Positions 1 to 14,400 of a stretch of 64,000 nucleotides of DNA are shown one piece after another; the stretch's first letter is position 1, and the number at the start of each line of letters is the position of its first letter. Under the pieces are notes generated by a model that did no database searches, was not told the origin of the DNA, and saw only the letters and a list, made by a program, of their open reading frames with translations. The stretch is from Pampus argenteus (lineage: Eukaryota > Chordata > Actinopteri > Scombriformes > Stromateidae), in the NCBI GenBank assembly GCA_036937835.1, contig CM072875.1, positions 11,607,001 to 11,671,000 of the forward strand, given 5' to 3'. Position numbers and translations under genes: made by a program.

Positions 1-121
1 AGCACAAGTCCTAACACACACACACACACTCTTGTTTGAGGGTGTTGATAAGGCACTGCCAGGCACTATGGCTAAGAGCCTGGCACAGATCCTGAACCTG
101 CCACTACCACTGACTGTCTAT

Positions 122-276
<155 letters not shown>

Positions 277-659
277 CTAGTGTACGTATCATTGTTATTT
301 GTTAGGCAACTTTAGCTGGCATTATGTTTTCAATGTTTCTATGACACTGAGTAATATACAGTTAAATGTAGTAGCCAAGATACTAGCAAGAAAACTACCG
401 AAAAAAGTAATGTCTTTATTTTGTTAAAACAGTATGAAATCTGTGCAAGATGTATGTACACGTTAGAATGGTCCAAGGCAACAGACAGACACCTGCAACT
501 GGTTTCACGTCGATGCAGAGGCCAACTAAAGCTCAGCATGCAGAAGCAGAAACCCACACGCGATATGTCCTGTGAATCTGTGCACACTGCCCACAACAAT
601 TATTGTGTATAAACAGACCGAGTCATGCACTTGTTGTTGTTGCTCTCCAAAACTGGCAG

Positions 660-870
660 GCACAGTGAAACATAAAAGGTCAGATGATCACAGTCATTTG
701 TGATTTATCCTCTAGGGAGCATGAATGTCTGAAAAATCTATTAAATATCTATTGAGATGTTTCACTAAAAACAAAAATGTCAGTCGAGATGAACAGTGAG
801 ACACCAAAGTCATTACGATTCAATTCATGTCTGTACCGAACTTCATGTCAATCCATATGTTACAGTACTC
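660..870 (+). repeat. Degenerate interspersed repeat (same family as about 27930-28320)
   Basis: The text around 700-850 has phrases that I recognise from a very common fish interspersed repeat, such as CTCTAGGGAGCATGAATGTC and CAAAGTCATTACGATTCA, and a run describing two imperfect subrepeats. The second copy in the window near 28.2 kb has the matching CATCTAGGGACC and ATCCAATAGTTACTGAGATA phrases in the same orientation. The class was not determined. Boundaries are approximate. Confidence 0.5.
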
Positions 871-2008
871 TGCATTAAGCATAAATATGAATCAGACTGA
901 CCCTGAAAAGTACAAAAACATGACACAAAGAGAAGCTGGCGAGGACATAGATTAAAGAGCTTTGCTTTATAATAACCAGTCTTCTTCATAACAGAACATC
1001 ACAGTCCTTCCTCTCCGGTTCCACCCTGCCCTCAACAAGCTTTTAATACAAGCAAACTCACACGCACTTGTGCAAACACACACACACACACACAAATATG
1101 GATGAAGATTAAAATCAGCATTCACTGATGAACAGCTGAACAGACTTGATATACAATCGTCTCTCTGCAGTCAAACAGTCATTCATGAAAATGTGTACAA
1201 AGACTATGAGTTGCCAAGGCCAAGAGCTGTCTAGCAGTCAATGACAATCGGATTCAAAACTAAACTGCAAACCGAGCCAGCATGTGTGAGCAGAGCAGAG
1301 GGTGATGTCATGCTGCTGTGTCCCTATGTGGAGGTCAACATGCTGAGAGTCCTCTGATGACAGGAGACCTAATTTCCTGGCCCACGAGGCTGATCTGTGA
1401 CACAGCTAACACCACTCGAGGAACTGTCTCAAGTTTAGGTTTAGACTGTTGGGGGTAGGATTACAATGGGGACAGGGAGGGTGTTCACAAAGCAATGTAT
1501 GAGTTTCTTTGTGATGTTGCAGTGAATAAGGTGATACGATCACAAACTAATTGGAGCATACAGTATATCATATTTCTATAAATGACCAAAACATGCAGTA
1601 ACAGTTTCCCAAAGTACAGTATTTACACCTTTTGAGTTAAATGGTGTGACTGTCAAGTATAAATTCAACATCTGGTACATCATGTATGATGATGATGAGT
1701 GACTTGGAGACAAATTCTTAAGATTAGTGTCAAAATACAGCTTAGATGTCATTTGTGATATTCCACTATTTGCCACCTGCAAATTGTTAATCTTACATTG
1801 ATCTTCACTCACAATGGTACACAGAGGAATTATGCCGTTTGTCTTTTGGATCAAGTATTGATTTCACTCAGCCAAATATATTGGATTACCAAAAAAACAT
1901 CTAAGCTACAGTATATCCCTAGACACACAGGATAAATAAATATTTTTTTATTAAATATACAGGTCCTAGAATAGAACGAATATGTTCAAGTCAACTAATA
2001 CCTAACAC

Positions 2009-2275
2009 TACTAGGACCGCAACTAATGATTAACTAGTGGTTATTTTTAAAATTTATTACCATTTATTGATTTATCAGTTGGTCTATAACACGGAAAAAT
2101 GTCCATCGTCATGTCCTGGAGTTAAAAGTGATGTCACCAAATGTACTATTTTGTCCAACCACCAGTCCTAAACCCCAAAATACCAACAAAGCCAACACAT
2201 TCTCACTTTTGAGAGCCTTGAAACAATGACCATTTGGCATTTTTGCCATTGTTGTAGCTCTAATTATTATTATTA
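2009..2275. repeat. MITE-like repeat with inverted ends (GCAACTAATGATTA family)
   Basis: The left end reads CCGCAACTAATGATTAACTA and the right end contains TTGTTGTAGCTCTAATTATT, which are imperfect inverted complements. The interior has phrases such as GGTCTATAACACGG and ACTATTTTGTCCAACCACCA that are typical of a widespread non-autonomous fish DNA element. It has no coding capacity. Related degraded copies are seen near 5.53 kb and 62.8 kb. Confidence 0.55.
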
Positions 2276-3816
2276 TTATTATACAAACAAACAGAAGCAA
2301 TGAGTGACAAGTGATTTTATACAAATCCAAAGTTTGCTTCAATTGGGGGACAAATTATTCTGAAATAAGTTGTCATATTGGATCATTGTCAGGATCTAAA
2401 CTCTACCTATGAGGACTATGGAAGTGAAATGAGGTGTGGAGTTATTTTGTTTTACTTCATCCTAACTCATCAATAGGAAGTTGCACAGAAGCTGTGGTAG
2501 TGGCTGAAGCTAAATGCAATTAGCAATCATCTATTTTCTTGAACAGGAGCAACATCCAGGTTCCACATAACTTTAGTTAAGTAGCCAAATAATCTGGGAA
2601 CATTCCCAAATTCTCACACCCCTTTAATCTTGTTCACTCCCCTTTCGACTCCATTGAAATGCATTAGGAACAAGATTAAGTCCTTAAAATGGTCAGAGAG
2701 GGAGGCAGAGACCGAGAGGGGGCAGTTCTCAGAAAGATGCAGAATATAATGCTGGGTGAGGGCAAAGTCTGCTGCCAAAAAGTAGTTACATCATCACAGG
2801 TCAACGAGGCAAAGTTTAATCATGACAGAGATGAGATGATGAGGGGATGAGAGAGGGAGGAGGAGAAGGGGGAGGAGAGGACAGGCAGTCCAGATGTCTG
2901 CTCCTGAAGATGAAAATGAGCTAGACGGCCAGCAAAGGCTACACGCTTACACAAACACAACATGCTTTATGAGGGAGAAGAGATTAATCTGAAAATCTAC
3001 ATATAAAATTATAAGACAAAAGTGTATTAATAAAACGCATAAAACCACAAAACCTGAAGACACACGACACAAGACCAAAAAATTAAAGACCGTGATTGTG
3101 TAGTGTCGAGCATCAATTGCTCAGACAGATGACAACATCAGGCTTCTTCTCAGTAGAGCAGCAGTGTATCTTCCCCTCCTCCATCCCCTCTTCCTTACTT
3201 CCACCACCCTCCGCCCCTCTCTACATATTATGTAACCTGAGATACAGACTTCAGAGGAGGGTGCCTGGAATAAAGAGCAAAAATACTGTGTGCCAAAGGT
3301 AGAGACATAAAGACATACATGTAGACGGGCATAGAAACAGACCAAAGACAGACATGCGAGGTGTGAGAGCAGTTGCCATGAGAAGGAGGAGCCTCTTAAA
3401 AGATAAAAAAAAACAAGGCAACAGCAGAGAGTGCAAAGGAGAAAGGAAAGTGAGACATTTCACTAATAATTTAGAGAAGTGTAAATTATCTACATGGAGG
3501 AGTAAATTGGAAGAGCGTAAAAAAACCTGAAAAAAGAAAAACAAATATTCAAAAGACGAAATGATGTGGTGGATTTGTCAATGTTTTAAAAATACAACTG
3601 CGCACAGTGTAGAAACCAGAGAGACCCAGATTCTCTCACCATCGAAATGGTCATGGACTGAGCTTCATACGCAGCATGCTGGGACATGAACCACATTTAT
3701 CATCCAAACATAATGCACAGCACAGTAGGCAAATAGGACTTGGGTTCTTTAGACTAAGAGTTATGTCTTGTTACAGGGACTGTGTGATGGGTGACATTGT
3801 TTAAATATGTGTATTC

Positions 3817-3826
3817 TGTGTGTGTG

Positions 3827-3880
<54 letters not shown>
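3817..3880. repeat. (TG)n microsatellite
   Basis: A near-perfect TG tract of about 64 bases, interrupted once by TTT around 3841. It accounts for the Cys/Val-rich and Thr/His-rich open frames around it. Confidence 0.95.
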
Positions 3881-5525
3881 GGATTTAATCTGCATGGGAA
3901 CACAAAGTCTGGAAAGAGTCCGGAGTGGGATTTGTGAAAATCACTTCTCCCAATCTTTCTTCTTTCCTTACTGTCTTTCTTTCTTTTCTTCCTCTTTTTC
4001 GCAAACCCATTAGCAGGTAAACTGACGCTAACCCCTCCCCAAAACAGTGACTGTCCAATCATAGCTTAGCAACCATAACTAAGCACTGCATGCCTGTCAA
4101 GCTTTCTCTGTATGCTAAAGCCATGTGCTGCAAAAGCATAACATCAAACATGTAAGCAATTAATTAAACTCTATATTAATTAATTTGCTAGCGGTTAGCA
4201 TTCAAACACAAGATGCAATCATTAGCATGATCAAAGTTCATATAAAGCTTCAGCCATCCAAATCAGTCATCTCAGTATAATATCTTTCAAAGTTTTTAGT
4301 GCCAATTTTCCTCTTTTTGTTACTAAACTTCAACTGCAGCTGAACAGTAAAACTTACATTGTACAGGAGGAATGATTGCAGCGAGCACAAAAACTGTTTC
4401 AGTGTGTTGCCATCAAGTACATATTTAAGACCCCTTTGATGAGAATCACTTTTGAAGATGAGTCAGCTGGAAACATTTAAAGGTCAGCTGGACAAACTAT
4501 TAATTAGCTATCTTGCTTCTGCTAACTAAATCTGCCAGTGACAGTTAGTTATTCCAGCTGACAAGGTTGACAGTCACTGGCTGCAAACCTGATTTTCTCT
4601 ACCACTGAAATCAAGGAGCTATGGTTTTTAAGTAATACTAGGATTTTTTGAGTGATGAATTATCAGAGCTGCAATAACTAACTTATAAAACCATATGTAA
4701 AGCCCTTCATATCCCAGTGGTGTCAGTACAATACTCTCACACCATACAGTATATAGACTTTATACAGACATAGCTGCTCTCCCGCTCATTAAGCTCACAT
4801 ACAGAAACAGCACCATCACCACCATCCTATTACAGCCCAACAGTAAAATGAATGCATAGCAATCTGTTTTTTAAATAAATATTGTATTGGGGAGTAGGTA
4901 GCCATGGCAACAGTCAGAAGAACTGACAGTGTGTTTGACTATGTGTGTTTCAGGAATGGCTGAGGGTATGCAAGGCCCCACTTCTCAGGTTAGGTGAACG
5001 GAGCATTACAAACTGTGGCAGACCCATCTGCTCTCCGATTCCCTGTACAGGCTAATATAGGCCATGCATACACACAGTTTGCTATGCTCTAATGGCGCTA
5101 GTTAATCCTAGCACCACTGGACATGATAATCCTCTATCCAAAGCTGAGACTCCTCCTTAGAATACCTTTTCAGTCAACTATCCTGAAATGCTGAAACACA
5201 GACACAGTTAACGGAGTAATTTATCAGCAGTCAAGTAGTGATGTGTTGATATTCTTCTTCTTTTTGCAGTAAATGCATTTGTGAGATAGCTGGAAAGCAG
5301 AATAATTGGCACATAAAGCTGAAAGCTCAATGTAATGTGACGATGACAGACAGTGTGAGCAATGTTCATGTCCACTTTGATTATTATGTTCCACTAATAG
5401 AAATGTCAATACTTCAAGCTCCAGTTAATAACTTTTGTTTACGTGTTATCTGTGACTTCTATGAAGTGGTGGACCATACGGATAAAATCTCCTACTGCAG
5501 TAGGTTTATTAATTTTACATTATAA

Positions 5526-5745
5526 AGGGACACAACTAATGATTATTTTATTATCTGAAATGATATTATTTTTGCAATCAATATACTAATAATTTAGGAT
5601 GTAAAATGTCATGAAATTGAAAAAATTTTCAATTGAAAATCATGTTTTCCTAAAAGCCCATATCGACTTATTTGTCTGAAAATCCAAAAAAGTATTAATT
5701 TTCAAAGAAATCAAAGAAAACCAGCAAATATTTGCATTGGCATGT
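5526..5745. repeat. Degenerate copy of the AACTAATGATTATTTT MITE-like family
   Basis: It begins ACAACTAATGATTATTTTAT and continues with AT-rich sequence including TTTGTCTGAAAATCC and CCAGCAAATATTTGCATT, which resembles the repeat at 2009-2275 and the copy near 62.8 kb. Ends are poorly defined because of divergence. Confidence 0.4.
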
Positions 5746-7394
5746 TTGTTCAGTTATTAAACATATTTCCTAATTATATTTTGCTTTGAGTTCTCAATCA
5801 AATTTTCATGTACTGTACTCAAATATTGTGACATACCTCAATATCAGTATAACAATATAATATGGGGTTCAGCATTAGTACTTTAGGAAATACTTTCACA
5901 TAGTTTGTAAAGTGAATAAGAAGACCAAACAAGTACAATATTTGACTGTTCATTTTAAAAGAGCTACAACACTTAAATATGCTCAGAAAACTCTATAGCG
6001 TAACTGTAAAGCAGCCTTATCTGGTAATGATGGAAACAACAGCACACTGCAGGCAGAGGAGGCTCAGGCCAGTCAGTGATGTGCAGTGATTAAACTGAGG
6101 GGACAGGTGCTGATTCGCTTCCACTACTAATCAATTCAATCTTTCTCACACACACAGAGATCCTTTAGATCCTTCCTGTACTCCTTAACTTGTCTCACTG
6201 AACACCCTCATTTGCTTTCTGGTCAATTCATCCAAGCACCAATAGCCACAGTAATATATACAGACAATGCAGAGAAGCATTGAGAGCAATTGTCCTCGAG
6301 AGAAAAGCATCGGAGGGATTAGTTTCATCGCTACTCTTTTATGGATTCTTATCCAACATGGCATGGGTCAGTGCACCAATGCATTTACATGGAGCTTTTT
6401 ATTCCGATAATAATATCAGTACATAATGACTTGTGTAAAATTAATAAATGGGCATCAGAGACGTCCATAGAGGGGGGGAATCATGTTTACCCTAAATATA
6501 AGCATCCCGTCACTGAGTAAGTCTCTCGGTTTACATGTATGTGCTTATGAAGGACAGAAACTCTTTGTTGATATGAGTAAAGCAGGGGCCCAGCCATTTC
6601 TGCTGAGTGACAATTGAGGAAAATTCACTCATTCATATCAGTTTGAAACAATCTTTTACTTCTGATTCTTATTGTTACATGTGTGCATGCCCACCAACAT
6701 AATGCTGAGTAGGTTCTAGAAATCTGGAAGCAACTGACCAGTTATGAAACAGTGTAATTAATAGAAATCACAGCCGGAAACCAAAAATAGTGTCTAATTG
6801 GGTCTACAGAGAAAACTGTACACTGCTATGCAAACACTTTTCTAGAAATTATTATTATTATTTCAGTCAGCAAAACTTTGCCTCATGTAACTGTAACCAG
6901 GTCTATTTGTTTGATGTTCAAATGTGCGTGTAAGGGCTCCATAATTAATTATAGCAAAATGCTTAAAATTATGATTCCTACCTTTATGTAATTTAATTCT
7001 TACATGACAGTGATCCTGCAGTACATGACTTTAAACCAAGGGCTCCTCCCGTTACTAAGCTGGGCCAATAAATAACACTACGCTGTGTGAGCGAGACTGT
7101 TCCAAAACTATACATATACATACATACTATACGTATATAACCACCAGAAAAGCCATCACATTATACAATATGTACCATGAAAGCCACAAATGTATAGGTT
7201 AAATCCCTGTATACAAACATAAAAAGGGAACCATCATCATCATATCTGACAAACTCCCATAAACCCAGAGATTACAGACAGGCAGACATTTTATTAAAAC
7301 GTGGTTTCTGTTGAAAATTGAGAGAGGAAATGGCAATCTAATTTCTATGTGAATAAAATAGTGATTTCGTTTTTATCCAGAACTGTGCATCCCT

Positions 7395-7395
<1 letters not shown>

Positions 7396-7436
<41 letters not shown>

Positions 7437-7460
7437 TGTGTATGTGTATGTGTGTGTGTT
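7396..7460. repeat. (TG)n microsatellite with TATG interruptions
   Basis: A TG tract of about 65 bases whose right third has TA interruptions, indicating an older repeat than the tract at 124-273. Confidence 0.93.
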
Positions 7461-10089
7461 TCTTTGAGACAGGAGGGAGTGCAAAGGCAAATGGAGTGTT
7501 ACATAAGAATATCACGACCAAACTCTGTTATGCATGCTATATCTGAAGTGTGAGATGGTGAGAAAAGATGTACAGACAGCCGGAAAATAAAGCAAAGACC
7601 GAAGACTTGGACTGATTTGGGTCCACAAACTGAACGATGAGACAGATACTCCGATGGATATTCAAGCACAGACTAGGATGTAGAGAGACAGACAGAAAAA
7701 CAGATCCACAGACCGGCTGTGAGAGAGACAGACAGAAATGCAGGCTGACATGAAGATGCAGAGGTGGAGGTGCAGGTCTGTTAGTCTGTGCCTGCAGCAT
7801 TACAAGCAGCATTATGTAAGAGTGTCTCATACAAAGCCAGCACTTGCCTAAAAATCCTATTGGACAATGCAGTCATGCTCTGCGTTATCCGGAGTCAAAA
7901 TGCTGTGAATACCAATGCCGGACATAGAGGAGCAACTCACAGCTGAAAAAACAAGAGAGAAGGCTCCAAGAAAACATGCTTCACAATGTTCACCTACTAG
8001 TCACTAACTTTGTGTCCCTGCTGTTTGGTGTTACTCAGGTAGTGTAAAGGAGTTGTTTGTTTTTTTGCTGAATCCAGCTGCCTGCTGCTGCTAATGTGAG
8101 AACCAGAACAGTAAAGTTACAGGCTATAAAACCAGAACACTGTGCTGAAAGACACTAAAATGCTCAGCAGAGTTGAGTGGGGCTGTAGAATCGATGATGA
8201 TTATTTCTTACTATGAGTGACACATTTTACACACACATAGTCATTTACATTGTTAATGTAAAACTGTTGATTATAGCGGCATTAAGTATTCTTGGAGTTT
8301 AACGGCAGTAGCAATCTGAAATTACTAATTGATTAAAATTCTTTGGTGCATGTTTGTACAAATTTTACTGTACATTTATTTTATGCAATTTCTTACCATG
8401 TAGTACAAACTGTCAGTGGCAACTTGCAAATAGATGGTGCCAGGGGGCCCCACCGCTCCCCCACAGATTCACTGAATAAAACTAAAAAAAAAAAAATACT
8501 TTGAAATATAGATTTTATTATGCAAGGCAAATATTATATTTGGTGAGAAATATAATGGAACTAAGGATTATCTAATATCTGGAGTCTAAAGTCTGGAGTA
8601 TCTGAAGTTAACCCACTGAGGAATCAAATGATGGATGGTGTGCAACAACATGACTTTCAGGTGAATAACATGACTTTCAGGGTTAGGTGTTTTTAATGGT
8701 TGTGGTTCATTTTGGTCACCTTACCACCTCAAATCTGAATCTCATAATTTTGGCTGCTATACTGTCTTGCCAAACTCCCATCAGATAAATCATGTGCTGC
8801 AGAGATGCAATGGAAATTTTTAGGCTTGAGGACATGTGTCGATTGTGTGTCAGACTGTGTGTCAGGGTAAGGGGAGCAACAGGTGTTCATGAATGTTTCT
8901 GTTTTGAGGGATGAAAGGTGTACTCAGCGCCTCTAACATTACTGCTAAGTGGTTGGTAAAGCACACATTATAGGCAGTGAATTGAACTGCGTTTGATGTT
9001 TACTGTATCGACCACACGGCGCAGTAAGAGAGCACATAGACATAGAGCACAAGACTTAAACATTAATGTGTCTTTGATAGTGAATTTAAACTGGGCATCG
9101 GTCCATTCAGTACACTGTCTCAATGAACACTCTGTAAATTAATTGAAACCAGTCACTCTGTGTCTGCTGCTGTAGATCCTCTTTCTATTAGGGATTCACA
9201 TCCAGATGCCAAAATATGCACAGCATCACCTCTCTTCACAGGTGGTTGAAGTACATAACTCTTCCTTACTACAGCAGGCTCGCAGCAACAGTGCGTCACC
9301 GCAGAGAGCTTAATGCATTGGCACATCAATGACGCACACACAGTGCTTTTACCTAGCTGGCAGGGCTTTCCCTGCTCAAAGCTATGCGATGACGCCACTG
9401 AGACTCAGAACAATGCCTCACTCTCCTCTCTCTGACATACAAACCTTTAAGTAAAAGCACTCAGTATCTTTATAGTTCTACACATTAAGTTAATGGTAAA
9501 ATTAAATGCTGTGTGTGGTTTTTTTCATTTGTGCTCATAAGTACGCAGTATTAGATTAGTACAAATTTCAATCTGTATCTTGGATCTCAATCATGGATCC
9601 AGACAATCATGACATTTTGTTCAATTTTGATTCGGCAATTATTAAAATGCGGAAGGTTGTTTTATATTTAAGAAGTGGATAATTTTGATCTAGATCAAAC
9701 ATAACTGAAGCATTTCTGACTACGTCACTCTTGGCTTAACAGCAAGTGCATAAGTGCTCCGACTCTCAAATCTTCAGTCTTTACACAGATGTGAAGTTCA
9801 CATCTTACATGTTAATGTTTTCAGAACAAAGCTTGTCGCTGGAATCACAGATTCAAGTGTACAAAGGCCACTGAGCAGTGACTTTTTGTGCCGTGATTGT
9901 CACAGCGAGGGAAGCTTGCCTTTTGGTATTCATGACAAAAGAGCAGTGCGACTCCGAACACACTTACATGAGCCTTCATTGAGGTCGACATAATGTCTTT
10001 GTGAGAAATGCACAGCAAGCTACAGGATGACACTTCAGCTTGAGAGCAGAGTTTGGCTGCAGATGCACCTCTCACCAGCCACTCTTCCT

Positions 10090-10122
10090 TCCTCCTCCTC
10101 CTCCTCCTCCTCCTCCTCCTCT
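10090..10122. repeat. (CCT)n trinucleotide tract
   Basis: About ten CCT units with a strictly pyrimidine plus strand. It produces poly-Ser and poly-Gly frames on the two strands, which are not supported as coding. Confidence 0.92.
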
Positions 10123-13100
10123 CTGCCAGGGACAGGGAGAAAGGGAGAAGAGGTGAGAGAGGGGAGGGAGGGTAATGTAATGCAGGAGGGTGCAGTGCAG
10201 ACAGAGGTGGCTGTGTGAATTCAAATTACCAATATATTCCCTTGCCTCAACAGACACACATGGTTTTGTTAGGATGTTGTGCTTGCAATATAAAACAAAT
10301 AGACTTTCCAAGAGAACATTTCCTTCCAGGTTTATGAAAGCCTACATGAAGATAACACATACTGTACCAATGCAATTTAATGTACCAGTTTTACAAGTGT
10401 ATTAAATATATGGTTGTTGACGTGAGAGGGTGGCCTACGTGTTTCAGTTCATACATACATACCCACGTCAACACCCAGTGTCGCTCCAAACGCATCTGCA
10501 GGCACTCATGCTCGACTGCAATTAAAATCGACTGTTGTATGTGGACTAGAGCTTTTAAATAGTCAAATTAAAACCAGTTGGGGAAATGATTTCTGGAAAG
10601 TGATGTTGCTGTTGAAATTAGAAATGCAATGACTCAATGCTGTAAGCATCACAAACAATTCTTAAGCTGCAGCGATTAGTTGATTATTTTCTTTTAGTAA
10701 ACTTTAAGTTGTGTACAGTCGGTCAGGTCAAAAGCCCTATATACTATGCATCCTTATAGTATGTGTCCACTAAACCTACATTGGAGGTAAAGCTCCTCAC
10801 TTTACCACCTTCTTCTTTTACATCTTTGCTCGCCACCCTCACCCAACCCATTATATGTTTTCCAACATGCTGGCTTAACCGCACAACAACAGCACTTCTT
10901 AAAAACGTAATTGTATGCAGCACTCATTTAATCAAATCAAGTAAACGGTCAGACTCATTGGCTAGCTGTATAATTTGTACTCTTCTGTAGGAGTGAGTAA
11001 CAACCACACCGCCTCTCACCTTCCAATGGCCATATTATTACCGTAAGTGAATGAGTCAGTAGTGTGTGTGTTGTGTGGTCGCCCTCATAGTCCGCCTGCA
11101 CAAGCCCTCTCACCAAGGGCGTTCAGTGTCATTGAGAAAAGGAGGCATTCGCTGAAAAAAAAAAAAAAAACTCCACCTCCACACACTGCTAACAAAAACA
11201 CACACACACCTTGTGAGTCTGTGTACCCGCACACAGAGACACACACACACACACGAGATTTGATAATAAGATATCTTATAATTGTCCCAGAACAAAGAAA
11301 CTCCCACTGCGACAACACAAACCCGGTGACACACAGACACACACACAAGCGCTCTTGCTCTGTGCTCTGTTTATCAGGGCCAGGCCCATCGATCATCCTA
11401 GCCTGGTTGCCCGGGTAACCCTGTTATTATTCAAAGCACGGAGCACCAGCTTGCAGAGAAAGCTGTGTATATGTGTGCATGTATGTGTGTGTTAGTTAGG
11501 TAGTGGAGATTCCCATTGGCTCATAGGTAAGGCAGCCACCGGTCCCAGCATCCTCCCTGATCTGCATACCTATGAGGATGGACATGATCATACACACACA
11601 CACGCACACCACACCATAGCTCCAAGGGGACACAGCAACTGGAGCATGGGTATCTCTTCAATAAAATTTAAGATCCTCTTCATATCTATTGCCCCACCAC
11701 CACACCACCTCTTCTCTCCTCGTTCGCTCCCTCCCACCCGTGTGATTTTCATTCAGCATCATTCCTCCATTTTTCTTCCCAGCTTTGCTGCATTTCATTC
11801 AGCCTAAACCCCTATCTACTCGCTCCCCCTTATTTTTCATTCACATTCTGCGGCTCTGAGGCTCATTCATAAACAGCACCACTCCTTACAGCGGCAAAGA
11901 GTGGAGGGGAAGGGAGGGGAGAACAAAGAGGAGGATAAGGATGGTTGCAAGGAGGGTTGCCCCTACTGACTGCTGCATGGTGAGGGCTCCCTAAAAACCG
12001 ATGTGGATGCTGAGAAGAGGGGAGGGTAGGGAAGATGCAGCGAACGTGGAAGAGAATAGATTTGGGGGGCTGGAGTATTGAGGGGCTTCAAACCACTCCG
12101 ACCACCACCTCCACCGTTCTTCTTTTATTCTTCATTCATTCACCCCTACATCTATTCATTCATCCAACCCATCCTCCATTCACACAACACGCCACATCTG
12201 CTGCAGATGTTTCAGCACATCTAGGTGACGCCAGATTATGCAGTGATGTACAGACGTGTATGTATATATAAATATATATCTGTGTTTTCCTCAAGTTGAG
12301 GCCAGAGGAGCAGCAGCAGACAAAACATCATGATCAGCAACAACACAACATCACTACCTCCTTGCTCCTCGTTATTTTGACTAGCAGCTGAACAATATAT
12401 GCAAACCATACTCTATTGTCAATGCAGGACCATGACATCGGTCTGATTATAAAATGATCCGTTTATCTGACTGTTAGAGCCAGAGTTAAATACATAAAAC
12501 CGATAGATTCCTTGAACGCCACCGTGAATAAGCTGCCAGCACAAAGTAGGGCAGTGCCATGGTGAGGACAGAATTGATACAAGCCTATCTGATGAAGGAA
12601 GGACTGCAAGCAATGAGAGGAAGGGCAAGCGTGAAATGTCTCAGGCCCGTCTCTCGGTTCCATTATTCCTCTGAAAGCTGCCTGCTCCTCACAACCTCGC
12701 TGCTGTTGTTATTTCAAGTGTGGGGAGGAGGTGTGTGCATGCGTGTGCTTGTCTGTGTGAAGAGTGAGAGGCATGAGGGAAGGAAGAAATGGAGGGAGAA
12801 AATAGAGGGGAGGATAAGTGCAGAAGGTAAAATGGAGTTGAGGGGGGGGAGGAGAAAAGAGACGAGGGAAAGGTTCTGTGGAAAAAGGTACAAACTCACA
12901 CTCGCATGAGCAACAGTAGATCTGATATCAGCTGAATCTTCTGACAGCTGTTAAGCCATATCTCCTGACTTTGAATCTCTCTCGCTCACTCCCTATCCTC
13001 TCCATGTTGCCACTGACTTTCCATCCCATCAGCATTTTGTATCTGTGTGTGTGTGTGTGCATATTTCTAACACTGCGGAAAAAAGGGACATGAGAGGATT

Positions 13101-14382
13101 GTCACCTGAGATCTCCCTGTTAACAGTGAAATCAAATCCTCTTGCTCAACCATAAGTTCGTTCCTCCAGCTCTACATTTACTGCACAGATTCACGCACAA
13201 CCAGTTGACTCTGATTTACTTCCCATTATACACAAGCATACAAACACAAAACTGTATATCTGACCGGCAAAACCATCCAGCATGGTATAGAAAGATATTA
13301 TTCAGCAGGCTGCTCTAGAAATGCACACTTCTCTTGTGAGATGGCAATTTCTGAATGAGCTATAGCTCTAAATAATAGCCAACCAACAGCTAGTGAAAAG
13401 TGCAGGTCCTAAACACCTCTGCTCCCGCTATATATATAGCTAGACGGGCTCCAGGCTGCCAGGTGGATATCTTTAATACCAAATATGACAAGTAGGCAAA
13501 GAGAGAGGACAGGAGAGACACAGGTGAGGCAATAGATAATGAAGAAAAGGAGAGGTGAGACAGCAAGGAGGAAATGTAGGAAGTGAGGGAGCATCAGGAG
13601 GTGATTGACAGAGAGAGAAAAGCAGGTGTGTGAAGAATAAATGAGCAAGACGGGGCGAGCTGATAGACAGGGTGACAGTAGGAAAACTTGAGGGTTTAAA
13701 TTGTTGCTAGCATGTAATAATGTTCTTTTTTTTTTAAAAACGCATAATGTCATTGTAGTCAAGACATACATACATAGTTACAACAGCTGACTAAACAGTC
13801 ACACTCATGGTCCTTTGCTATTCCTTCACCAATAAACACTTACATCACCCTTAGGAGATGAAGGATCCCAGGAAGGCCGATGATGTCAGTGAAAGCTCAA
13901 AAGAGGGAGCAATGCAAGACATTTAAGGGGCGTTAAACATTCCCCATAAGTCTATTACTGTACATGCACAGTACGGCTGCAACAAACAACTATCAGTCAG
14001 GAATGAACCTTCACATTCAATATTCAGATTATGAATAATATTCATATTTCTATCATAAAAAAGGTTTATTTTAGACCTTCAGTGTTCAGTATAGACAGGC
14101 TGTGCAGGGAACCCATAACTTCACCAAAAGTTTCTGCATGTGTCTTGTTCTGAGAAAGCTTCAGTAATTCTAGTAATTTCCCTGAAGAACATATCATTTG
14201 TTACCAAGCACTTCAGATAAAAATATTACTATTCCAGAAATATTAGCACAGATGCTACAACACACATTTTGCAGCCCTGTGGTCAGTTTAAGGTAGATGT
14301 TCTTCATCTGTCTGTGGATTCTCAGGTGCACTGATGACATGTAAAGGCAGATAGATATCCCCGGGATACCTCTCTCTCACAC

Positions 14383-14400
14383 TCACACACACACACACAC
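14383..14400. repeat. Short (CA)n tract
   Basis: About nine CA units following a CT-rich run. Not otherwise notable. Confidence 0.85.

Noticed and set aside
9153..9398. 81-codon minus-strand frame in the long left intron
   Set aside because: Considered as a possible ECE2 or EEF1AKMT4 exon, but it has neither motifs nor splice boundaries that fit.
11085..11396. Possible alternative first exon of ECE2 on minus
   Set aside because: The frame is driven by GT/CA and A/T runs and lacks any transmembrane-plus-metalloprotease signature.
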